Shown: piece by piece, positions 45,423 through 54,525 of the stretch
Position numbering within the stretch: position 1 is the stretch's first letter
Layout of the letters: every line of letters starts with the position of its first letter
Origin: JAPOUP01 sp965221405
Lineage (GTDB): Bacteria > Pseudomonadota > Alphaproteobacteria > Rhodobacterales > Rhodobacteraceae
DNA: 64,000 nt
Direction of reading: 5' to 3'
Assembly (NCBI GenBank): GCA_965221405.1
Contig: CBDCSE010000003.1
Coordinates: 682,001 to 746,000, forward strand
The notes under the pieces: model-generated
What the model was told of the DNA's origin: nothing
The model's input: the letters and a program-made list of their open reading frames with translations, nothing else
Database searches by the model: none
Position numbers and translations under genes: made by a program

Positions 45423-46667
45423 GTGAAACGCTATTCGGCATTTTCGATAGTCCGCGAGGCATTGCGCGGTCATACTGGCTGGGAACGCGCATGGGCCTCG
45501 CCCGAGCCGCAGAGCAGGTATGACGTGGTGATTGTCGGGGCCGGCGGTCACGGACTGGCGACGGCTTACTACCTGGGGAAGAATTTCGGGATCACGGATA
45601 CCGCGGTTCTGGAGAAGGGCTGGCTAGGTGGAGGAAACACCGGGCGTAACACGACGATCATTCGGTCGAACTATCTGCAGGACGCGTCCGCGGCGATCTA
45701 CGAAAAATCCCGTAGCCTTTACGAGACCCTGAGTCAGGAACTGAACTTCAACGTCATGTTCAGCCCCAGGGGCGTGATGATGCTCGCGCAGACCAATCAC
45801 GAGGTCCGGGGCTACAGGCGCACCGCTCAGGCGAACGCGTTGCAGGGTGTGGAGACCGAATTCATCGGACCGGATCGGGTGAAGCGGATTTGCCCGATCA
45901 TCAGCATCAGCGGGCCGCGGTATCCGGTGCTCGGTGCGCTATGGCAGCCGCGTGGCGGCACGGCCCGGCACGATGCGGTAGCCTGGGGCTATGCGCGCGC
46001 ATGCTCCGCAATGGGAATTCACGTGATCCAGAACTGTGAGGTGAGTGGCGTCCGCACCGAGGGAGGAAAGGTCATGGGAGTCACCACCACCCGCGGGAAC
46101 ATTGACTGCTCCAGACTGGGAATGGTGGTTGCCGGACATTCGGGCCATCTCGCGGCGATGGCCGGCTTCCGGCTGCCGATAGAGTCGGTCGCGCTGCAGG
46201 CGCTCGTCACGGAACCGGTAAAGCCCTGTATGGACGTCGTGGTCATGGCCAACACCGTACACGGATATATGAGCCAGTCGGACAAGGGCGAACTAGTGAT
46301 CGGGGGTGGTGCCGATGGCTTCAACAATTTCACCCAGCGGGGGTCATTCCAGCATATAGAGGAAACGGTGCGGGCCCTGGTCGAGACCTTTCCGATCGTC
46401 TCCAGACTCAAGATCCTGCGCCAGTGGGGTGGGGTTGTCGACATGACCGGCGACCGCTCGCCGATCATATCCAAAACACCCGTGGAAGGCTGTTTCATGA
46501 ACTGCGGTTGGGGCACCGGCGGGTTCAAGGCAATCCCGGGTTCGGGATGGGCAATGGCTGAGCTGATGGCAAAGGGTGAGTCGCCGCTCGCCGGCGGGTT
46601 CGGGCTGAGCCGGTTCCGTGAGGGTCGGTTCATCGACGAAAGCGTGGCGGCGGGAGTGGCGCATTGA
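45423..46667 (+). CDS. soxB: Sarcosine oxidase beta subunit
   Basis: SoxB carries the catalytic FAD and covalent FMN of heterotetrameric sarcosine oxidase, which demethylates sarcosine to glycine with transfer of the C1 to tetrahydrofolate. The 414-residue product begins VKRYSAFSIVREALRGH from a GTG codon, with GGGGAAG just upstream; longer in-frame starts lack homology. Motifs: VVIVGAGGHGLATAYYL (FAD), SNYLQDASAAIYE, and PRGGTARHDAVAWG with the likely FMN-linked His, and GWGTGGFKAIPGSG at the end. First gene of soxBDAG. Confidence 0.95.
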   Translation: MKRYSAFSIVREALRGHTGWERAWASPEPQSRYDVVIVGAGGHGLATAYYLGKNFGITDTAVLEKGWLGGGNTGRNTTIIRSNYLQDASAAIYEKSRSLYETLSQELNFNVMFSPRGVMMLAQTNHEVRGYRRTAQANALQGVETEFIGPDRVKRICPIISISGPRYPVLGALWQPRGGTARHDAVAWGYARACSAMGIHVIQNCEVSGVRTEGGKVMGVTTTRGNIDCSRLGMVVAGHSGHLAAMAGFRLPIESVALQALVTEPVKPCMDVVVMANTVHGYMSQSDKGELVIGGGADGFNNFTQRGSFQHIEETVRALVETFPIVSRLKILRQWGGVVDMTGDRSPIISKTPVEGCFMNCGWGTGGFKAIPGSGWAMAELMAKGESPLAGGFGLSRFREGRFIDESVAAGVAH

Positions 46668-46836
46668 TTTCGGGGCGGTTCGTATCCATGCTGCGGGATC
46701 ACCGGCGGCCCGCATGGTCGGGGACCGGCCGCGACGACCGCTGTCATGGCTGGATTCCGGCGGGCCGCAGCGGTCTCGGGGCCATCGATTTCGCCGGGAC
46801 TGTCGACGCGTATGCCGTAGAGCCGGAGGAACGCCG

Positions 46837-47166
46837 GTGCTGACGCTGCGATGCCCATACTGTGGAGTGCTCGCCGACGAGACCGAGCTTGAGCCTGGCG
46901 GAGAGGCGCATGCCAGGCGGAAAGCGTCCGATTGCAGTGATGAGGAGTTCCAGGCCTATCTGTTTCTCCGGGAGAACCCGCGTGGTGTGCATTTCGAACG
47001 CTGGCGGCACGCCAATGGTTGCGGGAAATGGTTTCATGCGGCGCGTGATACCGTGACGCTTGAAGTGTTCGGGACATATCCCGCACAGACCTATGGTCCG
47101 CCTGCGGAAATCATGGAGACCATCGGGGCAAGAAGGCCCGGCTGGCGTTGGAGGGAATTCCCATGA
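46837..47166 (+). CDS. soxD: Sarcosine oxidase delta subunit
   Basis: The 109-residue zinc-binding subunit. LRCPYCGVLADETEL carries the two Cys of the site, GGEAHAR the His, and NGCGKWFHAARDT the last Cys; FLRENPRGVHFERWRH is the conserved central block. It starts at GTG with GGAGGAA 6 bases before it. The gap after soxB (169 bases) is longer than in many sox operons. The stop codon overlaps the soxA start (ATGA). Confidence 0.93.
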   Translation: MLTLRCPYCGVLADETELEPGGEAHARRKASDCSDEEFQAYLFLRENPRGVHFERWRHANGCGKWFHAARDTVTLEVFGTYPAQTYGPPAEIMETIGARRPGWRWREFP

Positions 47167-50100
47167 GTGCCCGGCTGGCTTCCGGTGGCCGCCTTTTGGA
47201 CCGTTCCCGCCCGCTGGGTTTCACCTTCAACGGTATGCGCATGCGCGGATTCGCGGGAGATACGCTCGCCTCGGCACTGCTGGCGAACGATCAGGTGCTG
47301 GTGGGACGGTCGTTCAAATACCATCGGCCCAGAGGCATCGTCGCGAGCGGTCCGGAAGAACCGAACGCTCTTTTCGGAGTGGGTGAGGAAGGCCTGTTCA
47401 GGCCAAACCAGCGCGCCACGGATCAGGAGCTTTTCGATGGGTTGTGCGCTGTGAGCCAGAATCACTGGCCGAGCCTGGAGTGCGATATAGGTGCGCTCAA
47501 CGATCTGGCTTCGGGTCTTCTGCCGGCGGGATTCTACTACAAGACGTTCATCCATCCACGTATGGCCTGGAAGCGTGTCTTCGAACCGTTCATCAGGCGC
47601 GCGGCGGGTCTTGGGAAGGTGCCCAGGGATCATGATCCCGATACCTACGAACATTTTCATGTTCATGTCGACATATTGGTGATCGGTGGCGGAATCGCCG
47701 GTCTTGCCGCCGCGCGGCAGGCTGGAGCGGCTGGGGCGAAGGTCCTTCTGCTCGAACGGTCGCCCCACTGGGGTGGCAGGACCATGGTCGACGGTGCCGT
47801 TGTGAACGGGATGCCCGTGGAACGATGGGTTGAGCAGACCCTCGCCGAGCTTGCCGGAATGGACAATGTCAGGATGCGCACGCGGTGCGTGGCTGCCGGA
47901 GTCCATGATCATGGCTATGTGATCGGCTGCGAGAGCTTGATTGATAGTGACCTTGCGGACGGTGTGCCCCGCCAGAGGCTTTGGCGGATCCGGGCGAAGC
48001 AGGTGGTGACGGCCACTGGTGCCATTGAACGGCCGCTTTCCTTCGCCTGCAACGACGTTCCCGGTGTGATGCTGGCCAGTGCTGTCCGTGATTATGTGGT
48101 GAACTGGGGTGTTTCGCCGGGTGACCGAACGGTGGTGGTCACGAACAATGACGATGCCTATCGCACCGCGATCACGCTTAAGGAGGCGGGACTCGAGGTT
48201 CCGGCGGTAATTGACGCCCGGGCACAGGCATCGGGAGCGCTGGCCGGACGCGCCCGGGATCTGGGAATCCGGATCGAGTGTGGCAAAGCGGTGGCCACCG
48301 TGAACGGCCGCGGCAGGGTCACTGGGGTGCGCATTGCCGTTCAGGCGGGCGAGGGTGCGGTGATTGACGAACTGGCCTGCGACGTGGTCGCCATGTCGGG
48401 TGGGTGGTCCCCCGTGGTACATTTGTGGTCTCACTGCGGTGGTGGACTTATATGGGACGGGGTCAACGCCCATTTCCGACCCGACCCGACCCGACCCCCG
48501 ACAGGTGCGGACGGAGAGGGGTTCGTGCGTGCCGCGGGGTCGGCGAACGGCGCGGTGAGTCTGGCCCAGACGCTGGCCGATGCCGATTCCCAGGGCAGAA
48601 CGGCCGCGCTGGCCGCTGGTCACGATGTGAGCGCGAGGCCCGCGCCCGAGGCCGTTGACGAAGAGTCCCAGCCGATGTTGCCGGTTTGGTTGATGCCACA
48701 GGGAGCGGGCCGCAAGCTTCGGCGGAAAATATGGCTTGACTTCCAGAATGACGTAAAGGTCTCCGATGTCCAGCTGGCTGTCAGTGAAGGTTATGAATCG
48801 GTTGAACATGTCAAGCGTTACACCACACTCGGAATGGCGACCGATCAGGGCAAGCTCAGTAACATAAACGGATTGGGGGTGATTTCCGGCGAGTTGGACG
48901 TTGAGATTCCCAAGGTTGGAACCACAACGTTCCGACCGCCGTTCGTTCCTATTTCGTTGGGCGTGGTCGCGGGCGAGGCGCGGGGCGGTCTTTTCCAGCC
49001 GCTTCGCCGCACGCCCATGCATGACTGGCATGAGGCACATGGAGCCTTCTGGGAGCCAGTGGGACATTGGCGACGCCCGTATTGCTACCGGCGTGGCGGT
49101 GAGGATATCGAAGAGGCCGTACGGCGGGAGGTTACCAACACCCGGAAAAGACTCGGTCTGTTCGATGCCTCCACGCTCGGAAAGATACTGGTCAGGGGGC
49201 CGGACGCGGGCAGGTTCCTCGACATGATGTATACGGGGATGATGTCAACGCTGCGGCCCGGTCGCTGTCGCTATGGACTGATGTGCGACGAAAACGGATT
49301 CCTGATCGATGACGGTGTGGTCGCGCGGCTTGGTGAGCATGAATTTCTCTGTCACACCACGTCCGGTGGCGCGGACCGGATCCATGCGCATATGGAAGAA
49401 TGGTTGCAGACGGAGTGGTGGGACTGGAGGGTCTATACGCTGAACCTGACTGAGCAGTTCGCCCAGATCGCCGTTGTCGGCCCGAACGCCCGTGCGACGC
49501 TCGAACATATGGGCGGCATGGATCTAGGCCCCGATGCGTTGCCGTTCATGTCCTGGGCGGGTGGTTCGATCGGAGGCTTCGGTGTCCGTGTTTTCAGCGT
49601 TAGTTTCTCCGGTGAGACCTCTTTCGAGGTCGCGGTGCCCGCGAACCAGGGCAATGGGTTCTGGGAAGCCGTTGTCGAGGCCGGAAAAGGGTTTGGTGCG
49701 ATGCCATACGGAACCGAGGCCCTGCATGTCATGCGGGCCGAGAAGGGGTTTATAATGATCGGCGATGAGACCGACGGAACGGTCATTCCTCAGGATCTTG
49801 GACTGGATTGGGCCATTTCGAGGAAAAAATCCGATTACCTGGGAAAGCGGGCCCAAGAGCGTGTTGGCATGACCGATCCGGATCGATGGAAATTTGTCGG
49901 GCTTCAGACGCTTGACGGCTCGGTTCTTCCCGATGGAGCATATGCCGTCGCGGATGGAAAAAACGTGAATGGACAGCGCAACGTTCAGGGTAGGGTGACC
50001 TCCACCTATTTCTCGCCGACGCTCGACAGGGGAATCGCCCTTGGGCTGGTGAAGCGAGGCCCCGAGCGCACCGATGAGGTGCTGGAGTTTCCGTGCAGCG

Positions 50101-50174
50101 ACGGTTTGACCCGCAAGGCCCGTATCGTCAGTCCGGCATTCCTGCACGCTGGAGGGTCGGAAGGTGAGGCCTGA
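47163..50174 (+). CDS. soxA: Sarcosine oxidase alpha subunit
   Basis: The 1003-residue alpha subunit binds NAD+ and folate. N-terminal 2Fe-2S-like fold: FTFNGMRMRGFAGDTLASAL and GRSFKYHRPRGIVASGPEEP. A Rossmann domain follows with ILVIGGGIAGLAAARQ (about residues 180-195) and TATGAIERPL. The C-terminal 400 residues are a GcvT-like tetrahydrofolate-binding domain (RLGLFDASTLGKILVRGPDA, LGLDWAISRKKSDYLGKRA, G-x-V-T-S). The start has GGAGGG upstream and overlaps the soxD stop; the end overlaps soxG. Full length and intact. Confidence 0.96.
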   Translation: MSARLASGGRLLDRSRPLGFTFNGMRMRGFAGDTLASALLANDQVLVGRSFKYHRPRGIVASGPEEPNALFGVGEEGLFRPNQRATDQELFDGLCAVSQNHWPSLECDIGALNDLASGLLPAGFYYKTFIHPRMAWKRVFEPFIRRAAGLGKVPRDHDPDTYEHFHVHVDILVIGGGIAGLAAARQAGAAGAKVLLLERSPHWGGRTMVDGAVVNGMPVERWVEQTLAELAGMDNVRMRTRCVAAGVHDHGYVIGCESLIDSDLADGVPRQRLWRIRAKQVVTATGAIERPLSFACNDVPGVMLASAVRDYVVNWGVSPGDRTVVVTNNDDAYRTAITLKEAGLEVPAVIDARAQASGALAGRARDLGIRIECGKAVATVNGRGRVTGVRIAVQAGEGAVIDELACDVVAMSGGWSPVVHLWSHCGGGLIWDGVNAHFRPDPTRPPTGADGEGFVRAAGSANGAVSLAQTLADADSQGRTAALAAGHDVSARPAPEAVDEESQPMLPVWLMPQGAGRKLRRKIWLDFQNDVKVSDVQLAVSEGYESVEHVKRYTTLGMATDQGKLSNINGLGVISGELDVEIPKVGTTTFRPPFVPISLGVVAGEARGGLFQPLRRTPMHDWHEAHGAFWEPVGHWRRPYCYRRGGEDIEEAVRREVTNTRKRLGLFDASTLGKILVRGPDAGRFLDMMYTGMMSTLRPGRCRYGLMCDENGFLIDDGVVARLGEHEFLCHTTSGGADRIHAHMEEWLQTEWWDWRVYTLNLTEQFAQIAVVGPNARATLEHMGGMDLGPDALPFMSWAGGSIGGFGVRVFSVSFSGETSFEVAVPANQGNGFWEAVVEAGKGFGAMPYGTEALHVMRAEKGFIMIGDETDGTVIPQDLGLDWAISRKKSDYLGKRAQERVGMTDPDRWKFVGLQTLDGSVLPDGAYAVADGKNVNGQRNVQGRVTSTYFSPTLDRGIALGLVKRGPERTDEVLEFPCSDGLTRKARIVSPAFLHAGGSEGEA

Positions 50175-50715
50175 CGCCAAGGAGGTTTCAGGGACCATGA
50201 CGGTCGATACGACAGGCCCGCACGGGATGGTGACGGTGCGTGGTGATCTCACCTCGCACACCCTTGGAGAAGTCGTTGGCGAAATTACGGGCATCGCGGT
50301 TCCGGAACGGGGTGAGGCGCGATTCGACGATGCGAACGGTATCCTGTGGATGGCGCCCGACGAACTCCTGATCTTCTGTCCGCACGGTGAGGTGGTGGAG
50401 TTGGTGACGAAAATGGAGGCCGGCCTGGAAGGACTGCATGTGCTTGTGGCGGATGTCTCCGACGCGCGAAGTGTGCTCACGGCTTCCGGACCTGGCATAC
50501 GTGATGTCCTCGCGAAGCTGACGCCGGCCGATGTTTCGCCTGACGGTTTCGGTATCGGCATGGTCCGGCGTTCCCGTCTGGCCCAGGTTCCGGCTGCGTT
50601 CTGGCTGCGCGACGACGTGACCATCACCGTGATCTGCTTCAGATCCGTGGCGGTTTACGTGTTGGATCTGCTGTCGGCAGCCGCCACACCGGGCAGCGAG
50701 GTAAGGTATTTCTGA
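50164..50715 (+). CDS. soxG: Sarcosine oxidase gamma subunit
   Basis: The 183-residue gamma subunit is structurally related to the GcvT domain and completes the SoxBDAG heterotetramer. Starting at GTG 50164, overlapping the soxA stop, it has the core GILWMAPDELLIFCPHGE, VVADVSDARSVLTASGPG and LAQVPAAFWLRDD blocks typical of SoxG. A GC-rich hairpin with a short U-tract follows at 50721-50746, marking the end of the operon. No folD or formyl-THF deformylase gene follows, unlike in many sarcosine operons. Confidence 0.9.
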   Translation: MRPDAKEVSGTMTVDTTGPHGMVTVRGDLTSHTLGEVVGEITGIAVPERGEARFDDANGILWMAPDELLIFCPHGEVVELVTKMEAGLEGLHVLVADVSDARSVLTASGPGIRDVLAKLTPADVSPDGFGIGMVRRSRLAQVPAAFWLRDDVTITVICFRSVAVYVLDLLSAAATPGSEVRYF

Positions 50716-50720
50716 AACCA

Positions 50721-50746
50721 CTGCCGACACTCTCGGGCAGGGTTTT
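50721..50746 (+). terminator. Terminator after soxBDAG
   Basis: CTGCCGACACTCTCGGGCAG forms a stem (CTGCC/GGGCAG with a bulge) followed by GGTTTT, directly after the soxG stop. It is a reasonable intrinsic terminator for the operon, though the U-tract is short. Confidence 0.5.
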
Positions 50747-50884
50747 GGGGCGCACCTTCCTTTTGGAGCCGGTCAGCAGAGGTCCAAGGAACACGCCAGC
50801 AACCGGGCCGTCGCGCCGGTCGTTGCGCGAGAGCGAGAGGGCTTGGGAAAGCGAACCAGGCGAGAAGCGCACCCGGTCGGCATG

Positions 50885-51640
50885 GTTCAGGACTTTCCCA
50901 CGCTACGGTGAGCGTGTCGTCCGCACTGGCACGCGTGCGCGGGCAGGAACCTCACCGACCGACAGCGCATCAGGCGGAACGCGGAGAGCCGGGCGCGGCG
51001 CTACCGCGCGATGCCGCCGGGCGGTCATGGCCGTCGGGGCGGAGGAACGGGCGCGCCGTCCGAGGTCCGGGCGGACGGGGATCCCGGCCGTGACCTGTCC
51101 CGCCTGCTCGGCGACGGCGCACTGCCGCCGGAGGCCGGGAAGTCGCTCGCGTCGCTGATCGCCCTGACCGGGCGTCGTGTGTCGGACAACGCGGGGATGG
51201 CCGCGACGATCGCCGCCCAGGAAAGGCGGATCGCCGGGTTCGCCGCGCGGCTCGCCGCGCTGACCGCCCGGATCGCGCAGCTGCAGCGCGACCTGTACGG
51301 CCCGCGCTCCGAACGGAGCAGGGCGGGCGGTGACGGAACCGACGGCAGGGAAGGCTCCGATGCCAGGGACAGGCGGCCCGATGCCAGGGACAGGCAGCCC
51401 GGGGGCAGGCCCGGTCGCGGGAAGGAGCGCGGCGATTCGGTCAACGGCACCGGGCTGCGCCTCGACGGGAACGGCCCCGTGACCGGCATCACCGTGACGC
51501 CGCCCAGGATCGAGGGGCTGCCGGAGGACGGTTACGGGGTGGTCTCCGAGCGCGTCCACTGCCGGGTCGCCGCGCCCGGCTGGCGGCACGTGGTCATCCG
51601 CTACCGCCACCTCAAGGCGAGGATCCGCGGGACCGGCGCA
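50885..51640 (+). pseudogene. IS66-family TnpC N-terminal remnant
   Basis: The plus strand encodes RIAGFAARLAALTARIAQLQ, RDLYGPRSER, GRGKERGDSVNGTGLRLD, VTPPRIEGLPEDGYGVVSE, HCRVAAPGWRHVVIRYRHLKARIRGTGA. This is the leucine-zipper and start of the zinc-finger domain of IS66 transposase (A-x-x-x-R-I-x-x-L-x-x-x-L-Y-G-x-R-S-E-R ... R-Y-R-H-L-K-V-K-I-R). The DDE domain is absent; the frame dies soon after. The sequence is markedly GC-rich relative to soxG. It is a truncated fragment. Confidence 0.7.
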
Positions 51641-51886
51641 CCCGGAATCTGCGGCCCATGCCGTGCGCCAGAAACAGCTGTCAGCCTGCAGGCAGATGAG
51701 TTAGCGGGAACTGCTGTATACTTGCGCGGCTAAGGTAATTTGCGTTAAGGGGAATTAATCCGGCGAATCGGGGCTGGAGAGGGAGGAATAGGACGGTGGA
51801 CGGCGGTTGCTAGCGGTCTTGATGGCCGATTCTGCATTGGGCGCGGAAGCGTGACGCGCCGGGGTTGCCGCAACTTTGGCATACAG

Positions 51887-51915
51887 TTGACGGCGCGGGG
51901 CGGCGGCCATATCTC
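51887..51915 (+). promoter_or_regulatory. Promoter for the three-gene accessory operon
   Basis: TTGACG (51887-51892), 17 bases, TATCTC (51910-51915) lie about 30 bases before the first ATG of the operon. The -35 is near consensus, the -10 weaker. Confidence 0.5.
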
Positions 51916-51944
51916 GATAGAATAAATGCGAATGAGTGACATTG

Positions 51945-52712
51945 ATGCCTGATCCTGAACCTCTATGGGCAATCAAGGCCCTGCGTCTTTCTGTTTTCCC
52001 GTGTGACGAGGGTGCTTCACTCGGTGCGCTGCATTGGAAACAAAACATTGGGTGGGCACCGGAATCAATCAACCGACCACCGCAGGGAAACCAGATTATC
52101 GAGGAAGGCGCGTGGAATGATTGTCGCCTTCAGGTCGACAGTCAGCGCGGGCAGGTTCATTGGAGAGCGTTTCCTGTGCCTTCCAATCCCAATGATCCAA
52201 GGAGCGTTGTATTGCCCCCCGATTTTACCTTGGCATTCCGCGCATTGATGGATCGGTGGCTGCGGCAGCATTGCCCCCCTGTAAATCGGATCGCGTTCGG
52301 GGCCATTTTTACGCACCAAGTGAACTCTCAGAGAGATGCAGTACTTTACTTGGATGGCATGTTGCCCACCGTATCGGTTCAGGCGGATAACAGTCGCGAT
52401 TTCATTTACCAGATCAATAGAAGGCGCGTCTCTCAACATATTGAGGGGTTGGAAATCAATCGGCTAGCAAAATGGTCCATTATGGAGGATATACGGATGG
52501 AATTGGTGCTTGACGGCAATCGTTCGTCTTTCCGGGTTGCGGATGTTATGCATTCCGCTCAATTGGAACTGGATGTCAATACGGTCCCAAGTTCAATGCC
52601 GCTCCCAATCACTGTCCCTAGCAACGAGATTTCCCGGGAGGCGTTGCCTGATGTATTTAACGAGCTTGTTGAAGCCGCGGAGGAAATCGCCGCGACAGGG
52701 GATGTTCCATGA
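51945..52712 (+). CDS. Uncharacterised protein, gene 1 of three-gene module (TIGR04255-like?)
   Basis: A 255-residue soluble protein with RLSVFPCDEG near the N-terminus, F-G-A-I-F-T-H-Q-V-N, a LPTVSVQADNSRDFIYQINR block, GLEINRLAKWSIME, and LELDVNT...LPDVFNELVEAAEEIAATGDVP at the end. Its overall order loosely resembles TIGR04255-type proteins (central Y-Q-I-N-R and N-R-L-S-K-W, L-E-L-D-I-N-T, F-x-E-L-V-x-x-G-x-E-I-A-x-x-G-D). No catalytic motif is recognised. The codons are richer in A/T than those of neighbouring genes (one sampled line is 27 of 60 G+C). The stop overlaps the next start (ATGA). Function unknown. Confidence 0.6.
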   Translation: MPDPEPLWAIKALRLSVFPCDEGASLGALHWKQNIGWAPESINRPPQGNQIIEEGAWNDCRLQVDSQRGQVHWRAFPVPSNPNDPRSVVLPPDFTLAFRALMDRWLRQHCPPVNRIAFGAIFTHQVNSQRDAVLYLDGMLPTVSVQADNSRDFIYQINRRRVSQHIEGLEINRLAKWSIMEDIRMELVLDGNRSSFRVADVMHSAQLELDVNTVPSSMPLPITVPSNEISREALPDVFNELVEAAEEIAATGDVP

Positions 52713-53320
52713 CGGCGCTTGATACAGCATATGACAGCCACAATTCATCCGTTCCAAGCGCCTGGCAAACTGAAGCACTCCGGACCTCGGGATTAGATCG
52801 CCCATACGCTGGGGAAATCGACCCCCTCCAAGGAACGAGCCACTACTCTGTGCTGGTGGGTGCAACTTTGTATCTTACGCGTGACTATAATCGGCGGCGT
52901 ACGTCAATATTGCATACATTGCGAAACCAAACCGTCACCGCCGCTTTCGGCCCGGTCAAATTCGCCAAAGCGTACCAAACCATCGCTGACCTTGAGGAAC
53001 TCCCGGAGGGATGGGATGGCTACACCGGGCGTCCGGTTCAGCATGGCGTCGCGGTTCGGGCGCGTGATTTCCTCGCGGCGGTGGACAGGATCATGTCTAT
53101 GGCCGCCGTTACGGAACCGGCTGCGGTTCCTTTGTCGAATGGCGGATTGCAACTGGAATGGCATGAGAACGAGTGCGACCTAGAAGTTGCGTTCTATCCT
53201 AGTGGCGAGGATTTGGTTTCCTTTGAATGCGCTGGCCCTTCATGGGACGACGTTCCATTAAACGAATTGTTCGGTGTTGAAATTGCAACACGGGCCATTT
53301 TCCGGAAAATGTGGTGGTAA
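52709..53320 (+). CDS. Uncharacterised protein, gene 2 of three-gene module
   Basis: A 203-residue soluble protein. The conserved-looking features are LYLTRDYNRRRTS, LPEGWDGYTGRPVQHGVAV (a G-W-D-G-Y followed by P-V motif common in small accessory-gene proteins) and the end GGLQLEWHENECDLEVAFYPSGE (G-x-x-L-E-W-H-E ... D-L-E-V). It overlaps gene 1 by 4 bases and abuts gene 3, so the three form an operon. No membrane segment or known enzyme motif. I recall similar proteins in other accessory regions but no function. Acquired by transfer, judging by base composition. Confidence 0.6.
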   Translation: MTALDTAYDSHNSSVPSAWQTEALRTSGLDRPYAGEIDPLQGTSHYSVLVGATLYLTRDYNRRRTSILHTLRNQTVTAAFGPVKFAKAYQTIADLEELPEGWDGYTGRPVQHGVAVRARDFLAAVDRIMSMAAVTEPAAVPLSNGGLQLEWHENECDLEVAFYPSGEDLVSFECAGPSWDDVPLNELFGVEIATRAIFRKMWW

Positions 53321-53782
53321 ATGAGTTGCGCGAATATGTGCGACCCGCCGCGTGATGCGGATGATTGCGTAATACCCCACGACCACCCGCAGATTCAGGA
53401 TGAGGATATTTTGATACGGGGTATACCCTATGAGCAAACCCTGTCTGACGGGGAAAACGGGCGGCGAATCTCCACCGGCGCGTTCGACGCATCAAGTGAA
53501 AAATATGGCGGCCTTTCTGTTGCTGCCAAGAAGGTCCTGGAGTGTCTGGGAAAGACATCCGATGAATGGGCCGCTGGCCGATTTTCGGCCGTGGTGTGCT
53601 TTCCAGCGAAAGTGCTTCGAAAGCGTGGAATACAGATCGGTTGGGAACCATTGGAAGATGATCGTGCCCACTGCAACGCATGGGCAGCGTCTGGAGATCC
53701 TTTTCCAAGGGCAAAGTCACTGAAGAAAGATCTTGCCTATAGGAACAATGAGGCCAATATCAAACGGCGATTTCTGGACTAG
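53321..53782 (+). CDS. Uncharacterised protein, gene 3 of three-gene module
   Basis: A 153-residue soluble protein with an N-terminal Cys pair (CANMC), RGIPYEQTLSDGENGRRIST, a G-A-F motif, SVAAKKVLECLG, VVCFPAKVLRKRGIQIGWEPL, and DRAHCNAWAASGDP with a short tail. The G-R-R-x-S-x-x-A-F and A-H-x-x-x-x-G motifs and the R-x-x-G segment resemble a widespread uncharacterised family commonly found next to proteins like gene 1 and gene 2. Its ATG follows the stop of gene 2 directly. The function is unknown; a role in a defence or TA-like module is a guess. Confidence 0.6.
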   Translation: MSCANMCDPPRDADDCVIPHDHPQIQDEDILIRGIPYEQTLSDGENGRRISTGAFDASSEKYGGLSVAAKKVLECLGKTSDEWAAGRFSAVVCFPAKVLRKRGIQIGWEPLEDDRAHCNAWAASGDPFPRAKSLKKDLAYRNNEANIKRRFLD

Positions 53783-54003
53783 CGGCATGGAGCCACCCTT
53801 CTTGACGGTAAGGTGCTCTGACGCATTTGGTGAGCGGGCTGTCCATTAGGGTTCAGGTGTCGTTGAAAAATCTGAAACGGTCCAGCCATGTACGCTGAGT
53901 TCGCCTAGTGGTTTACACAAAACAAAAGATTCCATTCCTGCGCAAGGCGTGATACCGTTCTCCCGCCGCGGTCACGCGGCCCACGACAACGGGAGACAGG
54001 AAA

Positions 54004-54204
54004 ATGGGCAGGAAATCCACAAGGCGGGAGATCGAGCTTTCGGACGGGGAGCGCGAGCGCCTCCAACACGTTGCCGGCAATCCACGGAGCCTCCAGAAGC
54101 ACGTCTGGCGGGCCCGCATCGTCCTGGAGCTGGGCTCGGGCTGCGGGCTGGCTGAGACCATGCGGCGGACGGGCATGTCGAAGCCGACGGTCTGGCGCTG
54201 GTAG
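54004..54204 (+). pseudogene. IS630-family transposase N-terminal fragment
   Basis: MGRKSTRREIELSDGERERL, HVWRARIVLELGSGCGLAE, and MRRTGMSKPTVWRW form the N-terminal HTH region of IS630-type transposases (R-A-R-I-V-L, x-x-x-x-x-G-x-S-x-x-T-V-x-R-W). A stop follows W-R-W, where the family has a second W, and the downstream frames are degraded. No DDE core follows. Adjacent to the IS30 remnant. Confidence 0.55.
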
Positions 54205-54525
54205 GACCGCTTCCTCGCCGAGCGCGTCGACAGCCCGAACTCCGCGCAGACGCGCCGCCCGGCCGCCGCCCGGCTCGGGAACCTCTCCCGGGCGAGGATG
54301 CCCCGGAGGCGGGCAAGGCCGTCCGGTGTCTCCAGGACTGCGCGGATGGGCTGTGACGGGTCCATGACGGAACCCGTACACGGACCGGATGTCCATGTTT
54401 ACGGACCCCCGTTCCACAGTGAAGTGCAACACCCTATGTGGGTGAATGGTGGTCGTATAGACGCATGATGTTGCGAATCGGCCGGATGGCGGCGACAGTC
54501 CCGGTGACCAGACTGGGAGACTGTC

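Noticed and set aside
47091..49067. Long open frame (658 codons) on the minus strand
   Set aside because: Antisense to soxA, whose family motifs are unambiguous; low-complexity His/Arg/Gly content, no family features.
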